A stretch of DNA of 64,000 nt. Origin: Erwinia sp. JUb26. GTDB taxonomy: Bacteria; Pseudomonadota; Gammaproteobacteria; Enterobacterales; Enterobacteriaceae. Where the stretch lies: positions 186,001 through 250,000 of the forward strand of contig NZ_RJVB01000004.1 in NCBI RefSeq assembly GCF_003751505.1. The letters run 5' to 3'. A program made the translations under genes and the position numbers. The notes beneath the pieces are model-generated. The model did no database searches. It was not told where the DNA came from and saw nothing but the letters and a program-made list of their open reading frames with translations. Position 1 is the first letter of the stretch, and every line of letters starts with the position of its first letter. Positions 8,025 to 16,474 of this stretch are shown piece after piece.

Positions 8025-8059
8025 TGCCTTCCCCTCCAGCAGGCGGAAGGCATTTTTTT
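8025..8059 (+). terminator. Rho-independent terminator without an upstream gene
   Basis: TGCCTTCC (8025-8032) pairs with GGAAGGCA (8045-8052) and is followed by seven T residues, so it is a forward-strand terminator. No forward-strand gene precedes it; upstream lies the island end. It probably belonged to a backbone gene displaced or deleted at the insertion. Confidence 0.7.
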
Positions 8060-8065
8060 GTGCTG

Positions 8066-8539
8066 CTATTGCTTTATAGCGTTATCTGAGGCCTGCAGCC
8101 CAACACGCTGTCCGTAAGAAAGCTCCAACGTATTGCCGTCTGGGTCAGCGAAGAAAACGTAATAACCCACTGGGTCGCCTGCATCTACAGGTTCTTTCCG
8201 CAAAACATTTTCAGCACGTGCCAAACTGATTTTTTCATCAATTTCCTGGCGGCTGGCACAGGCAACGCCCAGATGGCCGAAGTTCCCTAATGGGGTGTCC
8301 GTCACATTATCTGACTGTACCAAAACGAGGGCAAACGGGCGGGTTCGATCGCTCAGCCATGCCACTTTTCGCGCATCGGGAACATCAGGTTCGCGCTGGT
8401 GAACAACAGACATACCGGCATAACGTTCATAAAACGCAATACTGTTACCTAAGTTTCTAACGACAAATGCGACGTGCGTGAAACCAACATCTATTTCGTT
8501 CATATCCATAATTCGCCCATAGAAGTTAAGAGCATGCAT
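8066..8539 (-). CDS. VOC (glyoxalase/bleomycin-resistance fold) family protein
   Basis: A 157-residue single-module vicinal-oxygen-chelate protein. It has the family's metal-ligand pattern, with His22 in FTHVAFVV, His89 in FGHLGVAC and Glu139 in FADPDGNTLELSYG. The last motif is the standard C-terminal strand of glyoxalase-type enzymes. TTGAGG lies about ten bases before the first ATG, supporting the start at 8539; internal starts at MDMNEID or MNEID are possible. The two betaalphabetabetabeta repeats are present, so it probably dimerises. Substrate is undetermined: lactoylglutathione lyase, dioxygenase or resistance functions all exist in this fold. It sits alone between the island and the sugar operon, with no operon partner. 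Confidence 0.75.
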   Translation of the reverse strand: MHALNFYGRIMDMNEIDVGFTHVAFVVRNLGNSIAFYERYAGMSVVHQREPDVPDARKVAWLSDRTRPFALVLVQSDNVTDTPLGNFGHLGVACASRQEIDEKISLARAENVLRKEPVDAGDPVGYYVFFADPDGNTLELSYGQRVGLQASDNAIKQ

Positions 8540-8802
8540 TCTAGAGCCTCAAGTTAAGTTGAGGTCAAGGGCAGCTCTGAGCTGCTTTTACACCAGGAAT
8601 GAGTCACATACCCTGGATTAACTTCCGAATACAGTAGCCAGAACAAAATGATTTAATGCTTCACGCCGTCCTTTTGTGATGACCTTCATAAGACTCACCG
8701 GGCAGCGAGTTTCTCTATGTTGCCAGCGACATGCTTTATCTATCACCGACCAACTTCCTCTAATTTATCTGCCGAACGCTTAAAATAAGAGGCAGGATAA
8801 AA

Positions 8803-10836
8803 GTGGAAAAATTACTCTATGGTGTGGCTTACTACCGTGAATATATGCCTGAAGAACGGCTGGATGAAGATATACGTCTGATGAAGGCGGCAGGCATCAA
8901 TGTGGTTCGTATTGCGGAAAGCACGTGGAGCAGCTACGAACGACAGGACGGTGATTTTGACTTTTCCAGCGTGCTGACCGTTCTGGACCGTATGCATGCT
9001 AACCACATCGCCGTTATCATCGGTACGCCAACCTATGCCATTCCTGCATGGCTTGCGAAAAAGCACCCTTCAGTCATGGCCACCACCCCGCAGGGGGTGA
9101 ATAAATATGGTCACCGCCAAAAGATGGATATCACCAGCCCTGTTTACCTGCGATATGCAGAGCGGATTATTCGCGAGTTGCTGACCGCCACCGCCACTCA
9201 TCCGGCCGTCATTGGGTATCAAATCGATAATGAGACTAAATACTATGATACCTGCGGAGCACCCGTTCAGAGGGGCTTTATTGAGCAGCTAAAAAAACAG
9301 TTCGATGGCAATCTCGACAAGCTGAATGCCGAGTACGGCCTTGATTACTGGAGTAACAGAATCAACGCCTGGGAGGATTTTCCGCCGCTGGAAAGTACCA
9401 TTAACGCCAGCCTGGGCGCCGCCTTCCAGCGCTATCAGCGCGGCCTGGTAACAGAATTCCTGGCCTGGCAGGCAACGCTGGTCAGCGAGTATCGCCTGCC
9501 CGGTCAGTTCATCACCCATAACTTCGATTTCGAGTGGCGGACCTGGTCCTTTGGCGTGCGCGGTGAAGTCGATCATTTCACGGCATCGTCGGTGCTGGAC
9601 ATTACCGGCGTGGATATTTATCACCCGGGGCAGCATCAGCTTACCGGGGTGGAAATTGCCTTCTGCGGAGACATTGCGCGCACAACGAAGGACGCAAACT
9701 ATCTGGTTCTGGAAACGCAGGCGCAGGCGTTTAAGAACTGGACCCCTTACCCCGGCCAGCTCCGCCTTCAGGCTTTCAGCCACATCGCTTCCGGCGCAGC
9801 GATGGTAAGCTACTGGCACTGGCATTCCCTGCATAACTCCTATGAAACGTACTGGAAAGGACTGCTCAGCCACGATCTGCAGCCAAACCCTGTTTATGAT
9901 GAGGCGAAAGACGTCGGGCAGGCCTTTGCCCGCCTTTCTCCGCAGCTTGCGGGCCTGAAAAAACATAATCGCGTCGCCCTGCTCGTCAGTCACGACTCAC
10001 TGACCGCCGTTGACTGGCATCCTTACAGCGGGCATCAGTTTGGTCGTAACAAGGAACATCAGTATAACGACACCGTTCGCGCTTATTATGATGCCCTTTA
10101 CCGCCTTAACATTGAGGTGGACATTCTGACCGTTGACGATCCCCGGCTGTCCCGCTATCAGCTGCTGATTGCTCCCCTGCTATACGCCGTTTCTGAGTCA
10201 TCTCTGCAGCGCCTGAATCAGTTTACCGAACGGGGCGGGCATATCCTGTACGCCTTCAGGTCGGGCTTTGCTAATGAGCATCTCAAAGTCAGAACTGACC
10301 GGCAGCCGGCCGTCATCAGGGAAGCGGTGGGTGCAAGCTATCAGCTGTTCGTTGAGCCACACGAGGTGACCCTGCAGTCCGGGCTGCTGGACATTCCTGC
10401 CGGGAAAGCCGCTGTAGCTGACTGGATGGAGCTGCTGGAGGCCGATGCCGGTGCCGAGGTTTGGGCCAGTTATCGGCACCCCTACTGGAATAAATACGCG
10501 GCCATCGTTCATAACCGTTACGGTGCCGGAACGGCAACCTACGTGGGCTGCAGCATCAGTTCTGAGGCCGTGGAGGCGGTGCTGCTTCAATTGATTGAAA
10601 AAACGGATCTGGACGTCGCAGCCATATCGCCAGGTTATCCTGTCACGGTCAGGCGCGCGGTGAACCGTTCAGGCAATACCGTTCTTTTCTTCCTGAACTA
10701 TTCCAGCCAGCCTCAGACCCTTTCCTTCCCACTCAAGGCTGGCGAAGAGTTACTGAGCGGGCAGCGTTACCAGCAGGGGCAGGCGCTTGAACTGGCTGAC
10801 TGGGACGTGGCGATTTTTGAAGTGGAGAAAGAATGA
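8803..10836 (+). CDS. GH42 beta-galactosidase
   Basis: Encodes 677 residues of a cytosolic family 42 glycoside hydrolase (no signal peptide) that removes terminal beta-galactosyl residues. The acid/base glutamate is E144 in IGYQIDNETK and the nucleophile E304 in YLVLETQAQAF, each in its expected context. A TIM-barrel opening (LLYGVAYYREYMPEE), a trimerisation domain and a C-terminal beta domain are present. The start is GTG at 8803, supported by AAGAGGCAGG just upstream. It overlaps the symporter gene by four bases and is followed by an AraC-type regulator, so this is a self-contained uptake-and-hydrolysis operon for a beta-galactoside. It differs clearly from the second GH42 enzyme at 18213-20270; for example it lacks that enzyme's cysteine metal site. 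Confidence 0.9.
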   Translation: MEKLLYGVAYYREYMPEERLDEDIRLMKAAGINVVRIAESTWSSYERQDGDFDFSSVLTVLDRMHANHIAVIIGTPTYAIPAWLAKKHPSVMATTPQGVNKYGHRQKMDITSPVYLRYAERIIRELLTATATHPAVIGYQIDNETKYYDTCGAPVQRGFIEQLKKQFDGNLDKLNAEYGLDYWSNRINAWEDFPPLESTINASLGAAFQRYQRGLVTEFLAWQATLVSEYRLPGQFITHNFDFEWRTWSFGVRGEVDHFTASSVLDITGVDIYHPGQHQLTGVEIAFCGDIARTTKDANYLVLETQAQAFKNWTPYPGQLRLQAFSHIASGAAMVSYWHWHSLHNSYETYWKGLLSHDLQPNPVYDEAKDVGQAFARLSPQLAGLKKHNRVALLVSHDSLTAVDWHPYSGHQFGRNKEHQYNDTVRAYYDALYRLNIEVDILTVDDPRLSRYQLLIAPLLYAVSESSLQRLNQFTERGGHILYAFRSGFANEHLKVRTDRQPAVIREAVGASYQLFVEPHEVTLQSGLLDIPAGKAAVADWMELLEADAGAEVWASYRHPYWNKYAAIVHNRYGAGTATYVGCSISSEAVEAVLLQLIEKTDLDVAAISPGYPVTVRRAVNRSGNTVLFFLNYSSQPQTLSFPLKAGEELLSGQRYQQGQALELADWDVAIFEVEKE

Positions 10837-12257
10837 TGAACTCTAACTCATCGAATCAGGATCTGCAGCGTATCGGCACCCGGGAACGTCTGGCCTTTGG
10901 CGTGGGCGATTACGGCACCAACTTAACCTACACGTTAATGGTGACCTTTCTGGCGTATTATTACACCGATGTGGTGGGCATCTCTGCTCTGCTGGTGGGA
11001 TCGCTGATGTTCTTTGCCCGCGTGCTGGATGGCATTATCTGTATCTACGTCGGTATACGCATCGATAAGACGCGCTCCCGCCTGGGCAAAGCCCGGCCCT
11101 GGGTCCTGTGGACCGCCGTCCCGTTTGGCCTGTCGGCCTTTCTGATGTCGACCATTCCGGACGTCAGCTACACACTGAAAGTGGTGTACGTCTGCATTAC
11201 CTATCTGCTGACCAATATTATGTTTACCGCGAACAACATTGCCTACGGCTCGCTCCTGGCGTTGATCACGCGTGATAATTATCAGCGCGGCATATTGAGT
11301 GTCTTCCGGAAAGGGTTCTCAACCTGCGGATCGCTTACCGTTGGGGTGTTAACCCTGCCGATGGTGGCATTTTTCGGCAACAGCAGTACGTCCTGGATTA
11401 TCGTATTTGCTATATTTGGCTTGTTCACCGCCCTGTTCCTGCTTCTGACCGCGCTGGGTACCTGCGAGCGCGTAGAACCGGTGAGCAGCGACAACAGTCA
11501 GAGAATTAATGCCAGGCAGGTTACGCGTTCAGTCATGGCAAATCGTTACTGGCTGATCATCTTTTTCTATCTGATGATTACCTTCACCAGCCTCACTGCG
11601 TTGTCGGCAGTCGGGGTGTATTACTCGAAATATGTTCTTTCGGATGTTTCACTGATTGCCTACATCAGCATGGCCCAGTACATACCGGGCTTGCTTACGC
11701 TGATGATCATCCCGATGCTGCTTAAAAAGCTGGGCAAGCGGCGCCTGGCCATGCTCGGGTTAGTCGTTTGCTGTATTGCTTACCTGCTGCCGCTGTTTGA
11801 TAAGCAGAATGCGCTGTTTGTGATTATGGCCACGGCGGTACGCAGCGTAGGATTCTGCGGTATTGGTGCCACCATGTTCGCCCTGCTGGCAGACACCATC
11901 GACTACGGTGAATGGCGAACCGGGCTGCGTATTGAAGGCATTCTCTTCAGTGCCGGTACGCTGGGGCAGACGCTGGGGATGGGGCTGGGTACGGCAAGCG
12001 TAGGCTGGATCCTGGGCGCGGCCGGGTTTGTTAGTGGTGGAAGCGCCCCTCAGTCTGAAACCGTCATCAGGACTATCGAATTTCTGTTTATCTTTTTCCC
12101 GCTCATCCTCGCGGTGCTAAACCTGATACTGCTTTGGTTTTACAAGCTGGATCGGTTCTACCATCAGGTCGCGCAGGATTTGTCTGCCGGTCGTTATCAG
12201 CAGGCCGATCGCACCGACGCTTCAGCCACCGGCGACAGTTTGCTAAATTTGAAGTGA
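10833..12257 (+). CDS. GPH-family sugar:cation symporter
   Basis: A 474-residue inner-membrane transporter of the glycoside-pentoside-hexuronide family (MelB-like), with about twelve hydrophobic segments. The family hallmarks are visible: RERLAFGVGDYGTNL-type N-terminus, DRIDKTRSRLGKARPW-like loop (here IRIDKTRSRLGKARPWVLW) after the second helix, and a DTIDYGEWRTGLRIEG segment in the C-terminal half. Start ATG at 10833 overlaps the stop of the GH42 gene (ATGA), indicating translational coupling. It probably imports the galactoside that the GH42 enzyme cleaves, driven by sodium or protons. The exact sugar is not readable from sequence. Confidence 0.88.
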   Translation: MMNSNSSNQDLQRIGTRERLAFGVGDYGTNLTYTLMVTFLAYYYTDVVGISALLVGSLMFFARVLDGIICIYVGIRIDKTRSRLGKARPWVLWTAVPFGLSAFLMSTIPDVSYTLKVVYVCITYLLTNIMFTANNIAYGSLLALITRDNYQRGILSVFRKGFSTCGSLTVGVLTLPMVAFFGNSSTSWIIVFAIFGLFTALFLLLTALGTCERVEPVSSDNSQRINARQVTRSVMANRYWLIIFFYLMITFTSLTALSAVGVYYSKYVLSDVSLIAYISMAQYIPGLLTLMIIPMLLKKLGKRRLAMLGLVVCCIAYLLPLFDKQNALFVIMATAVRSVGFCGIGATMFALLADTIDYGEWRTGLRIEGILFSAGTLGQTLGMGLGTASVGWILGAAGFVSGGSAPQSETVIRTIEFLFIFFPLILAVLNLILLWFYKLDRFYHQVAQDLSAGRYQQADRTDASATGDSLLNLK

Positions 12258-12282
12258 TCTCTACGACAAAATGAGTACATCC

Positions 12283-12306
12283 CCCCTTCAGCAATGGAGG
12301 GGGTTC
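12283..12306 (+). terminator. GC hairpin between symporter and regulator genes
   Basis: CCCCCTTC and GGAGGGGG (with one G-T pair) can form an eight-base-pair stem with a short loop. No T-run follows, so it is more likely a partial terminator or an mRNA stabiliser that lowers regulator expression than a full stop. Confidence 0.35.
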
Positions 12307-12345
12307 CCTATAGTATCTGCAGTATTGAAACAGGGACGGGAACCA

Positions 12346-13224
12346 ATGGAAGAACTGAACGAAGCCGGTATGTTAAGCTTTTCTCCGCTCATGAGAAGCT
12401 TCACCTTTAACGCATTCATGGTTTCCGGATTCACCCCAATCAGCCCCGGCAGCAAACTCGATTTTTTTATCCACCGCCCCAACGGAATGAAAGGCTACAT
12501 GATTAACCTGACGCTGAAAGGTGAAGGGATCATTCATCATGCAGACGGCGAGTTTCACTGTCAGCAGGATGAGATGCTGTTGTTCCCGCCCGGCGTGATT
12601 CATCACTACGGCAGGGCCAAAGAGAGCATTGCCTGGGACCATCTCTGGATCTATTTTATCCCCCGCCCGTACTGGATTGACTGGCTGCGCTGGGACAATA
12701 AACAGGGTGACATCGGCCGCATGTTACTTGCTGATAAATCGCACAGCCAGCAAATGGTTCAGCTCTTCAAAGAGGTGATATCGTGTAATGCAGTCGGGGC
12801 ACTGCTTCAGGAAGCCATGGCCATGAATGCGCTTGAACGCATCATTCTGAAGGCCTTTCAGCTTCAGCCGGCCAGCAATCGTCATAACCGGGACCCCCGT
12901 ATTCAGACCGTCTGCGACTACATCAATGAGCACCTGTGCGAAGATACCCGAGTCGAAGAACTGGCGCGCATGACCTTCCTTTCCGCCTCACGCCTGACTC
13001 ATATATTCAGGAAAGAGATGGGCAATACCATTTACGGCTGGCGTGAACAGCAGCGTATTTCACGTGCCTGTGATTTACTTCGGTATAAACAGCTGAATGT
13101 CACTCAGGTTGCCCGCGCCGTCGGCTATGAAGACCCGCTTTATTTTTCACGCGTGTTCAGTCAGCACAACCAGCTGAGCCCACGCGAGTACCGAAAGAAA
13201 TTTGAGCAAGCCGCTTTATTTTGA
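12346..13224 (+). CDS. AraC-family transcriptional regulator
   Basis: Encodes 292 residues from the ATG at 12346 (GGGACGGG before it; the upstream ATG at 12271 lacks a ribosome site and would give an atypical N-terminus). The N-terminal half is the AraC cupin sugar-binding domain (FHCQQDEMLLFPPGVIHHY is a clear cupin strand pair). The C-terminal hundred residues carry the two helix-turn-helix units (VEELARMTFLSASRLTHIFR and VTQVARAVGYEDPLYFSRVF, then SPREYRKKF). Placed directly after the GH42-symporter pair on the same strand, it most likely activates that operon in response to the sugar. No operator was identified. Confidence 0.88.
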   Translation: MEELNEAGMLSFSPLMRSFTFNAFMVSGFTPISPGSKLDFFIHRPNGMKGYMINLTLKGEGIIHHADGEFHCQQDEMLLFPPGVIHHYGRAKESIAWDHLWIYFIPRPYWIDWLRWDNKQGDIGRMLLADKSHSQQMVQLFKEVISCNAVGALLQEAMAMNALERIILKAFQLQPASNRHNRDPRIQTVCDYINEHLCEDTRVEELARMTFLSASRLTHIFRKEMGNTIYGWREQQRISRACDLLRYKQLNVTQVARAVGYEDPLYFSRVFSQHNQLSPREYRKKFEQAALF

Positions 13225-13301
13225 CCGTACAGAGCCTGGGCATTTTAAAGCTAATGTTCGAACATCAGCTCAAACATCATTGACACGCCATCAACACCCT
13301 T

Positions 13302-13346
13302 ATGACTCGTATATGAGTCATAAATCACCTTTAAGACTCATATAGC
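13302..13346. promoter_or_regulatory. palindromic operator upstream of hipBA
   Basis: ATGACTCGTATATGAGTCAT at 13302-13321 contains perfect seven-base arms (ATGACTC / GAGTCAT) around a six-base centre. A second half-site, GACTCATAT, follows at about 13335-13343, and a weaker GAGTTCTATATGA lies near 13387. Spaced half-palindromes ahead of the antitoxin gene are the usual arrangement for HipB-type autorepression. Confidence 0.6.
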
Positions 13347-13436
13347 ATCCATTTAGTTTGTAGATCCAAGAGCTAAATGGTATTTTGAGTTCTATATGAT
13401 GCACTAAGATGGTTAACGACCTTTAAGGAGGTCAAA

Positions 13437-13781
13437 ATGCCGCGTTCGATACAGAGGGTTTACTCACGCTACACCCTTGAGGCGATCAAATTGTTCGCTG
13501 AAATGATCCGTTTTGAACGTAAAAATCAAAAAATGACGGAGTCAGAACTCGCAGAGCGAGCAGGTATATCGCGGAGTATGCTGCAGCGAATTGAAAAAGC
13601 CGATCCCAAGTGTGAGCTAGGGGTTGTTTTCGAAGTGGCGGCACTCCTCGGGATTCCTCTCTTCGATGCGACAGCCGACGTCAACCGGCTGATAGCCTAT
13701 CGCAGGCAAACCGAGGATAAGCTCAGCCTGATGCCACAAAGGATTCGTAAACCAGCGAAGGAGACGTTTGATGACTTCTGA
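13437..13781 (+). CDS. hipB: HipB-like XRE-family antitoxin
   Basis: A 114-residue protein with an XRE/Cro helix-turn-helix across residues 20-75 (MTESELAERAGISRSMLQRIE is a clear recognition-helix region), then a short tail ending in DDF. TAAGGAGGTC eight bases before the ATG is a near-perfect ribosome site. It should bind the adjacent palindromes, repress its own promoter and neutralise the partner HipA kinase. It overlaps the hipA start by eleven bases, the standard antitoxin-first layout. It is not closely related to the second HipB at 58624. Confidence 0.85.
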   Translation: MPRSIQRVYSRYTLEAIKLFAEMIRFERKNQKMTESELAERAGISRSMLQRIEKADPKCELGVVFEVAALLGIPLFDATADVNRLIAYRRQTEDKLSLMPQRIRKPAKETFDDF

Positions 13782-15033
13782 GAACGCACCGCAGCAGGCA
13801 TTTGTATGGATTTGGTTACCAGGTGAAACTGCACCGGTGGTCGCCGGACGGTTGAGTTACGACAATACCGGAAAACTGGTGTTTAACTATGGCCGCAGCT
13901 ATCTGGAACGCGTCCGCGTCCGCTCCCCTGCCATCCCGCTTTATCTGCCTGAACTGCCGTTGCAGCCCGGTATTTTACCCCTGCTGCCGGGCCTGACGAT
14001 GCCTTCATCAATCCGCGACAGTGCGCCGGATGCATGGGGACGCCGTGTGATCATTAACCGCACGTTGGGGATACGCGGTGCCGATACGGATACCGCGTTG
14101 CTGGATGAGTTGACCTACCTGCTTGAATCCGGTTCCGATCGGATTGGCGCGCTGGATTTCCAGCGTTCGGCAGCGGAATATGAACCTCGTTACGCAAAAA
14201 ATGTGGCAATGGAAGAACTGCTGCGTTCAGCTGAACGGGTGGAACAAGGTGTTCCGCTGACCCCTGAGCTTGACCAGGCATTATTTCACGGCAGTTCAAT
14301 CGGCGGTGCCCGGCCTAAAGCGCTCATTGAAGAAGACGATAAAAAATACATCGCAAAGTTTTCGGCGAGTAACGACCTTTACAGCGTGGTGAAAGCGGAG
14401 TTTATCGCCATGCGACTGGCTACGATATGTGGACTAAACTGTGCGCCGGTTCGTCTGACGCAGGCCGCAGGCAAAGATATTCTGCTGATTGAGCGCTTCG
14501 ATCGTGTTAGAGCAGAAGCTGGTTGGACACGGCGTTCGATGGTGTCGGCGTTAACGCTGTTTGGTCTGGATGACATGATGGCGCGTTATGCCAGTTATGA
14601 AGAGTTTGCACAACTGATTCGCCATCGTTTTGAACGCCCTGCTGAGACATTGCGTGAACTGTTCGCCCGCATCTGTTTCAACATCCTCTGTGGCAACACC
14701 GACGACCACGCTCGTAACCATGCCGCTTTTTGGGATGGTAAAAAGCTTTCGCTGACGCCAGCGTATGACATTTGCCCCCAGGGGCGGGCGGGAAATGAGG
14801 CCACTCAGGCGATGTTGATTGCCGGTAATAACCGCTTCAGCCAGCGCAGCGCCTGCATGGAAACCGCGCATAATTTCCTGCTGTCTCCGGCGGAAGCTGG
14901 GCAAATTTTTGATGGGCAGGTCGAAAAAATAAGTGAGCACTGGGACGCCGTCTGCGAAGAAGCCAGGCTAACTGAGATCGATCGCCGCTATTTTTGGAGA
15001 AGGCAGTTCCTTAACCCCTTCGTATTTGAATGA
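13771..15033 (+). CDS. hipA: HipA-family serine/threonine kinase toxin
   Basis: Encodes 420 residues from the ATG at 13771 (AAGGAG seven bases upstream). Layout: N-terminal couple-hipA subdomain (AGRLSYDNTGKLVFNY, then SIRDSAPDAWGRRVI), a GGARPKALIEEDDKKYIAKF glycine and lysine strand, and the HipA kinase core with NTDDHARNHAAF (catalytic Asp) and LTPAYDICP (metal-binding Asp). Known HipA proteins phosphorylate glutamyl-tRNA synthetase or other translation factors and stop growth; the target here is inferred, not seen. Length is normal and the motifs are intact, so it is probably functional. Confidence 0.85.
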   Translation: MTSENAPQQAFVWIWLPGETAPVVAGRLSYDNTGKLVFNYGRSYLERVRVRSPAIPLYLPELPLQPGILPLLPGLTMPSSIRDSAPDAWGRRVIINRTLGIRGADTDTALLDELTYLLESGSDRIGALDFQRSAAEYEPRYAKNVAMEELLRSAERVEQGVPLTPELDQALFHGSSIGGARPKALIEEDDKKYIAKFSASNDLYSVVKAEFIAMRLATICGLNCAPVRLTQAAGKDILLIERFDRVRAEAGWTRRSMVSALTLFGLDDMMARYASYEEFAQLIRHRFERPAETLRELFARICFNILCGNTDDHARNHAAFWDGKKLSLTPAYDICPQGRAGNEATQAMLIAGNNRFSQRSACMETAHNFLLSPAEAGQIFDGQVEKISEHWDAVCEEARLTEIDRRYFWRRQFLNPFVFE

Positions 15034-15142
15034 CCGTTCATACATCGCGTTCTGCCTGAAGCTGGATGGAACAAACCTGCATCAGGCAATCACAGATATT
15101 TTTGAACGGCCTTCAGCCGGGTAGTTAAAGGCAACACTCTCC

Positions 15143-16213
15143 TCACTGCAACCGACTGGCAATCTGCCTCAGCTGCTCGGCGATCTGCGCTAAATCCTGC
15201 GTTCCCGACCCCAGCGCGGCGGTGGAATTGCGCACTACCAGGCGTGCGGGCAGGATCGAGGACGATCGGCTGTGGTCGTCTTCACTGGCCTGCAGAATAC
15301 GGCTCACCGCCTCTTTTCCCTGTAAGTCCAGATCGAGAGAAACCGTGGTCAGCGCGGGATGGAAAAACGCGCTTTCATAGGTGTCATCGTAGCCCACCAC
15401 CGAAACCTGCCCCGGAACCGCCACGCCGCGCTGGTGCAGCGCGCTCAGCACGCCCAGCGCCATCTGATCGTTGCCAACCAGCAGCGCGCTGAAGCGCGGT
15501 GTTTCGTGCAGCATCTGCAGGATGCCGCTAAAACCGCTCTGCGCGTCCCAGTTGCCGTGGATGACGCTGACCGGCTGCAGGCCGTAGCCTTCCAGCGTCT
15601 CCAGCCAGCTTTTCAGCCGCAGGCGGGCGGAAACTGAATGCTGTGGCCCTGCCAGCAGCGCGAACTCACGGTGCCCCTGTTCATAGAGATATTTCACGCT
15701 GGCGCGGGTGCCGTCCGCCGGGTTAAACGAAACGTTAAACACCGACGAATAGGGATCAACGTCGAGGAACAGGCACAGGATATCCTCGTTCTCCTGCACG
15801 ATGCGCTCTGCGTCGGCCGTCTCAAGCGGTACGTTAATAATCACCTTATCGACGCGCTGTGACTTCAGCTCGTTGATACAATCCTGCAGGCTTTGGTTGA
15901 CGTTCTCATCAATCATCGCAATCAGCACCTGGTAATCCGCCGCGTTGGCGTAGCGTTTTACCGCAGCGGCCACTTGTGAAGGCGCGTGCAGCGCCAGCGA
16001 GGTGGTCACCAGCCCAAGGGTGGTGCTCTGCTTGCCGACCAGCTGTTGCGCCAGGCGATTCGGTACATAGCGCAGCACCTCTATCGCCTTCTCAACCTTG
16101 CTGCGCGTCGCTTCGGAGACGTTGGCAGACTTATTTAATACCCGGGAAACGGTCTGATAAGACACTCCGGCGTGACGGGCAACATCCTCTAAAGTGGAAT
16201 TCTTCGATTTCAT
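15143..16213 (-). CDS. ganR: LacI/GalR-family repressor of the galactan cluster
   Basis: Encodes 356 residues from the ATG at 16211-16213 (MKSKNSTLEDVARHAGVS). The N-terminal LacI helix-turn-helix and hinge (VSYQTVSRVLNKSANVSEATRSKVEKAIEVL) precede a periplasmic-binding-protein-like sensor domain (GNDQMALGVLSALHQRG, VVGYDDTYESAFFHPALTTV). It is divergent from the LamB-like porin and next to the galactanase genes, matching the repressor position in the Dickeya gan locus. Likely inducers are galactose-containing oligomers. The frame extends upstream to 16252, but that start has no support. Confidence 0.85.
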   Translation of the reverse strand: MKSKNSTLEDVARHAGVSYQTVSRVLNKSANVSEATRSKVEKAIEVLRYVPNRLAQQLVGKQSTTLGLVTTSLALHAPSQVAAAVKRYANAADYQVLIAMIDENVNQSLQDCINELKSQRVDKVIINVPLETADAERIVQENEDILCLFLDVDPYSSVFNVSFNPADGTRASVKYLYEQGHREFALLAGPQHSVSARLRLKSWLETLEGYGLQPVSVIHGNWDAQSGFSGILQMLHETPRFSALLVGNDQMALGVLSALHQRGVAVPGQVSVVGYDDTYESAFFHPALTTVSLDLDLQGKEAVSRILQASEDDHSRSSSILPARLVVRNSTAALGSGTQDLAQIAEQLRQIASRLQ

Positions 16214-16443
16214 GGCTCGCTTCCCTGGTAGCAGATGCGGAAAGTGTAACACAGCCGAAACCCTGGCCGGGTTAACCCCGTCACACTGTCGATAAAATCA
16301 TTAAAAAGTCCGACGTTCACATTTATATTTCGGTGATCAATCTCACCAATCGTTACAATAAGTGCTGAAAAACTTGCAGTAAATCACACAATCTTGACAT
16401 TTAAATTGCAGAGGATTCGTCACTGGGCGTTTACTGCTCTCAC

Positions 16444-16462
16444 TTTGTGAACGTATTACAAA
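16444..16462. promoter_or_regulatory. candidate GanR operator ahead of the porin gene
   Basis: TTTGTGAACGTATTACAAA is a near-perfect palindrome (one mismatch per arm) ending thirteen bases before the porin start, a typical position for a LacI-family roadblock operator. The twelve-base core TTTGTAATACGT (reverse strand here) recurs exactly at about 25215-25226, just upstream of the divergent transporter ATPase gene of the same cluster. Confidence 0.45.
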
Positions 16463-16474
16463 AATGAGGGTGAC

